The notes below the pieces were generated by a model. That model saw only the letters and a program-made list of their open reading frames with translations, did no database searches and was not told the DNA's origin. Shown here in pieces: positions 61,840 through 64,000 of a DNA stretch of 64,000 bases (positions are counted from its first letter, which is position 1; each line of letters starts with the position of its first letter). Position numbers and translations under genes: made by a program. The stretch is from Paraktedonobacter sp964250225 (lineage in GTDB: Bacteria; Chloroflexota; Ktedonobacteria; Ktedonobacterales; Ktedonobacteraceae), in contig CAXUEY010000002.1 in NCBI GenBank assembly GCA_964250225.1, forward strand, positions 27,382 to 91,381. Reading direction: 5' to 3'.

Positions 61840-61878
61840 TCCTTGTTCTCAACGCGAGCGTAAGAATAAGAGGTCCAT

Positions 61879-62226
61879 CTATGCTCGGCCTGGCCCCTTG
61901 ACGATGCGTGTAAGCAGGTTCATACCTGCCTTTTTCGTGCGTGCCTGAGCTGCTGGTGAGCCATCAAAAGATGCTTCCTCGGCATCCAGGGGTGCCAGGA
62001 GACGGTTATCGCGAAAAACTTGTGGACGTTGGCCATCAAGACGCACATAGAGATGAGAGCGATCTGGCAGAATAAAAGATTTGCCCGTTCTCAGCTCATC
62101 AGGTGTAGCCAGGAAGCCCAGGACACTGCGGTTCAGCAGGATAGTGACTGCCGTTGGCTCGGTTGGAATATGAACCTGGATACGCTGTTGGGCGTTGGAA
62201 TCAAGAGCAAATTCTACGACTGGCAT
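61879..62226 (-). CDS. protein with a short unnamed N-terminal domain, paralog of the next gene
   Basis: 115 residues. The first ~65 residues share a line-by-line resemblance with the start of the protein at 62543: MPVVEFALD, then RIQVHIP, TILLNRSVLG, GKSFILPDRSHLYV. I recognise no named family. After the shared domain there is a basic tail (ARTKKAGMNLLTRIVKG) without membrane helices. The ATG at 62226 is chosen because GGAGG lies five bases upstream; a further ATG four codons earlier overlaps that site. Confidence 0.75.
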   Translation of the reverse strand: MPVVEFALDSNAQQRIQVHIPTEPTAVTILLNRSVLGFLATPDELRTGKSFILPDRSHLYVRLDGQRPQVFRDNRLLAPLDAEEASFDGSPAAQARTKKAGMNLLTRIVKGPGRA

Positions 62227-62542
62227 CGTTGCCTCCATAAAAGAGTGTTGGCTCTCTCGCGCGGTTCCCCGGTAAGGAAAAAACCATGCCCGATGTGGCC
62301 ACTTGCATCACTTGAATGACAAGGGCACAATGTTGAGCATCAAGAGATGAAAAAAATTGCAGAGATAGCATACCACTTCGGTAGCGGTCTGGCCAACAAA
62401 CAGCGGGTAAAAATAGAGTGATTTTTCGATAGATGAAGTTAATTTTCCTTAACCACGGGAAGGGAAAAAGAGGTTGCCAGGCCTCTTTGCCAGCAACCAC
62501 TTATATAGTCTGCTTGTATTACGCACAAATACATGCATAGGG
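62227..62542. other. 316-bp intergenic region between paralogs
   Basis: AT-rich spacer between two same-strand genes. It holds the terminator of the upstream gene (62465-62488) and probably a separate promoter for the gene at 62226. No gene was recognised. Confidence 0.45.
62465..62488 (-). terminator. rho-independent terminator-like hairpin
   Basis: On the minus strand AAAGAGG pairs with CCTCTTT around an 8-base loop, followed by a T-rich end (complement of 62465-62469). It lies 55 bp after the stop at 62543. Confidence 0.55.
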
Positions 62543-63169
62543 TTAGCCCATCACGTGCCAGAGGCCGCTCGAACGAAGTGCGACGTAGAGTAAAATCAGG
62601 GCAACCAGGGGAACAAAAGTGCGATAATCTATCATGCCAAAAGTAATGGTCAGAACCATAGTGGCAACGGCATAACACACCACCAGATAGAGTCCCCATC
62701 TTTTCCAGGCCAGCAGCACGAACAGCCCGATCAGTCCAAACAGGCCGAGCAGCGCTGAACCCAGCAGAGGTAAAAAAAGGTGCGATGAGGGGGTATCGAC
62801 ATACCCCTCCAGAGCAAACCAGACGACCAGGACGCTGGCAACCAGGATGTTCAGCACGAGCAGTGCGATAACGCCACCGCTCCAATGTCGTTCCTGACGT
62901 TCCAGCACAAGGGGTCCGGTAGGCATGGAAGTGAGCTGCAAGGGCTGGCCATTACGCCAGGCCCGCGCGTGGCCATCGTTCACACTCACACGCAAAAGGG
63001 AAGAATCGGGTAGCCGAAACTCCTTGCCGGCGTGCTGCTCTTCCATAGTTACAAGCGAACCCAGCACATTACGATTAAGCATTACCGAGACAGGCCCACG
63101 ATGAGCGTTGAGATGCACCTGGACACGGTACGGAGAAGTCGCATCCAGGGCGAATTCCAGGATTGGCAT
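62543..63169 (-). CDS. membrane protein carrying the same short N-terminal domain
   Basis: 208 residues. The N-terminal domain MPILEFALD, RVQVHLN, VSVMLNRNVLG, GKEFRLPDSSLLRV parallels the protein at 61879. It is followed by a ~25-residue linker and four hydrophobic helices (VIALLVLNILVASVLVVWFAL, FLPLLGSALLGLFGLIGLFVLLAW, LYLVVCYAVATMVLTITFG, FVPLVALILLYVALR). The N-terminal domain should face the cytoplasm. Function is unknown. AAGGAGG lies five bases before the ATG. Confidence 0.8.
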   Translation of the reverse strand: MPILEFALDATSPYRVQVHLNAHRGPVSVMLNRNVLGSLVTMEEQHAGKEFRLPDSSLLRVSVNDGHARAWRNGQPLQLTSMPTGPLVLERQERHWSGGVIALLVLNILVASVLVVWFALEGYVDTPSSHLFLPLLGSALLGLFGLIGLFVLLAWKRWGLYLVVCYAVATMVLTITFGMIDYRTFVPLVALILLYVALRSSGLWHVMG

Positions 63170-63443
63170 ACTACCTCCTTCCAGGAAAGTTACCCCCTTT
63201 AGGAAATGACGACCTTATGTATGATAAAATATCCGGCAAAAATAGGCAAGAGTAGAAACAAATGAATATCTGTTGAATGAGCAAGGCTGAGTCAAATCTT
63301 TCTATCCGGCCAGGTGGAAGATAATGCATACGCTCGTATGGTATAGTAAAGCTAACCTTTTTAGGGGATACATCACTTCAAAGGCCATAACCATGTGATG
63401 TCTGTTCGGTTTCCTCGAAAATAATGCGAAGGAGAAAAAGGCA

Positions 63444-63740
63444 GTGTCACTCACAAGAGAACAGGCTTTACAACAGATCCAGGGAAGTCAGAGTGGCGAA
63501 TTTCAATTCTATGCCAGCGAAATTCGTGTGCTTTCCCTTGAAGCAGGTACCCTGCCTGAATTCTATCGGTTTCACGATGAGCAGGTCAGGTTGCAAGCAG
63601 AGTGTTGGGTTTGCGAGTATGAACAGCGGGAGCGGCTTCCAAATGGTACATCGTCTCTGGGTTCCTGGAGCGCGTGGGAGAAGCGGCGTTGTTATGTAGT
63701 GATCCCAGAACCTGAGCCATTTGTCATTGTGGAAGAGTAG
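63444..63740 (+). CDS. small soluble protein of unknown function
   Basis: 98 residues from GTG at 63444. The sequence has EIRVLSLEAGTLPEFYRFHDEQVR and CWVCEYEQRERLPNG with a Cys-x-x-Cys pair, and ends in an acidic/Pro stretch. No membrane segment or named family was recognised. AAGGAG lies about 12 bases upstream. It is divergent from the membrane paralog gene and converges with the tRNA genes. Confidence 0.65.
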   Translation: MSLTREQALQQIQGSQSGEFQFYASEIRVLSLEAGTLPEFYRFHDEQVRLQAECWVCEYEQRERLPNGTSSLGSWSAWEKRRCYVVIPEPEPFVIVEE

Positions 63741-63852
63741 AGGCCTTCTTCTTAGGAAGAATCTGCCCTCCAATCTGCCTGTACTGCCCCTGACCAGATC
63801 AATCCACCTGGATCTGAGACAAAAGAGCAGAGGGAAGCGATTTCAGGGGTTG

Positions 63853-63941
63853 TGGCGGAGGAGGTGGGATTCGAACCCACGAAGGCTATGCACCTTACAC
63901 GATTTCCAGTCGTGCTCACTAGACCACTATGAGACTCCTCC
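63853..63941 (-). tRNA. tRNA-Ser (anticodon GGA)
   Basis: Reading the minus strand, the acceptor stem is GGAGGAG/CTCCTCC (63935-63941 with 63857-63863), the T arm is GTGGG-TTCGAAT-CCCAC, the anticodon loop CTGGAAA gives GGA, and a long variable arm of the class II type is present. CCA is encoded at the 3' end. It reads Ser codons UCC/UCU. Confidence 0.93.
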
Positions 63942-63945
63942 AGGA

Positions 63946-64000
63946 CGGAGAGAGTGGGATTCGAACCCACGAAGGCTTGCACCTTACCGCTTTTCGAGAG
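63946..64000 (-). tRNA. tRNA-Ser (anticodon CGA), 5' part outside window
   Basis: Cut by the window edge. On the minus strand the anticodon loop CTCGAAA gives CGA, and a long variable arm, the T arm GTGGG-TTCGAAT-CCCAC and the acceptor strand TCTCTCC with discriminator G follow. CCA does not appear to be encoded. It lies four bases upstream of tRNA-Ser(GGA), so the two are one transcript. Confidence 0.88.

Overview
The window looks like chromosomal DNA from a filamentous, spore-forming type of Chloroflexota, most likely class Ktedonobacteria. This is an inference from gene content: a Ser/Thr kinase fused to a seven-blade WD40 propeller, a kinase-like membrane protein with a C-terminal extracellular domain, several ECF sigma factors, ArsR-type regulators paired with MFS pumps, F420/FMN luciferase-like oxidoreductases, DUF427, DUF1206, DUF4383 and YtxH proteins. 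Base composition appears moderately GC-rich. No search was run. No phage, plasmid backbone or CRISPR array was seen.

Layout. 1-4.4 kb: end of an alpha/beta hydrolase, a GNAT acetyltransferase, a cytochrome-b-like/molybdopterin fusion protein, a Tat-exported bicovalent FAD oxidase and an unknown protein. 4.5-5.9 kb: an ECF sigma factor followed by a membrane protein that resembles an M48 peptidase without its zinc site. 6-17.2 kb: a Wzx/Wzy-type exopolysaccharide locus on the minus strand (flippase, hexapeptide acyltransferase, Wzz, CpsD-like ATPase, a 43-residue membrane protein, Wzy, two glycosyltransferases and an SGNH-like protein that has lost its nucleophile), with a divergent FemAB-like protein. 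17.3-22 kb: an ECF sigma factor with two zinc ribbons coupled to an MFS pump, and a divergent ArsR-MFS pair. 22-24 kb: a His-rich polytopic membrane protein coupled to a YtkA/FixH-like protein. 24.2-28.3 kb: a pseudokinase receptor, a NarL-type histidine kinase and its response regulator. 28.4-31.7 kb: a WD40 kinase and a YiiX-like protein. 31.9-38.5 kb: a cation exchanger-like protein, a class V aminotransferase/luciferase-like pair, a GNAT protein, DUF427, AraC and VOC genes. 38.6-48.3 kb: a UvrD-like helicase, a small carbonyl/aldehyde detoxification group, a YcaQ-type DNA glycosylase, a lipid kinase and an amphipathic repeat protein. 48.5-57.2 kb: membrane proteins, a PAP2 phosphatase, a GH1 glycosidase, an S9 peptidase and a luciferase-like enzyme. 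57.2-59.3 kb: a lone IS607-type serine recombinase overlapping a glutamine synthetase-like gene. 59.3-64 kb: a YtxH protein with six 11-residue repeats, CoiA-like and DinB proteins, two paralogs sharing a short unnamed domain, and two adjacent tRNA-Ser genes at the right edge.

A recurring theme is enzyme folds with altered catalytic residues: the pseudokinase at 24.2 kb, the SGNH-like protein at 6-7 kb, the M48-like protein at 4.5 kb, the CpsD-like ATPase at 11.2 kb and the exchanger at 31.9 kb. Several intergenic spaces hold unusually long perfect hairpins (32, 28 and 18 bp stems), some of them convergent terminators. The best candidates for undescribed biology are the pseudokinase plus two-component cassette, the recombinase/glutamine synthetase overlap, the exopolysaccharide locus with its inactive-looking SGNH protein and hidden 43-residue protein, and the tandem genes sharing the short MPxxEFALD domain.
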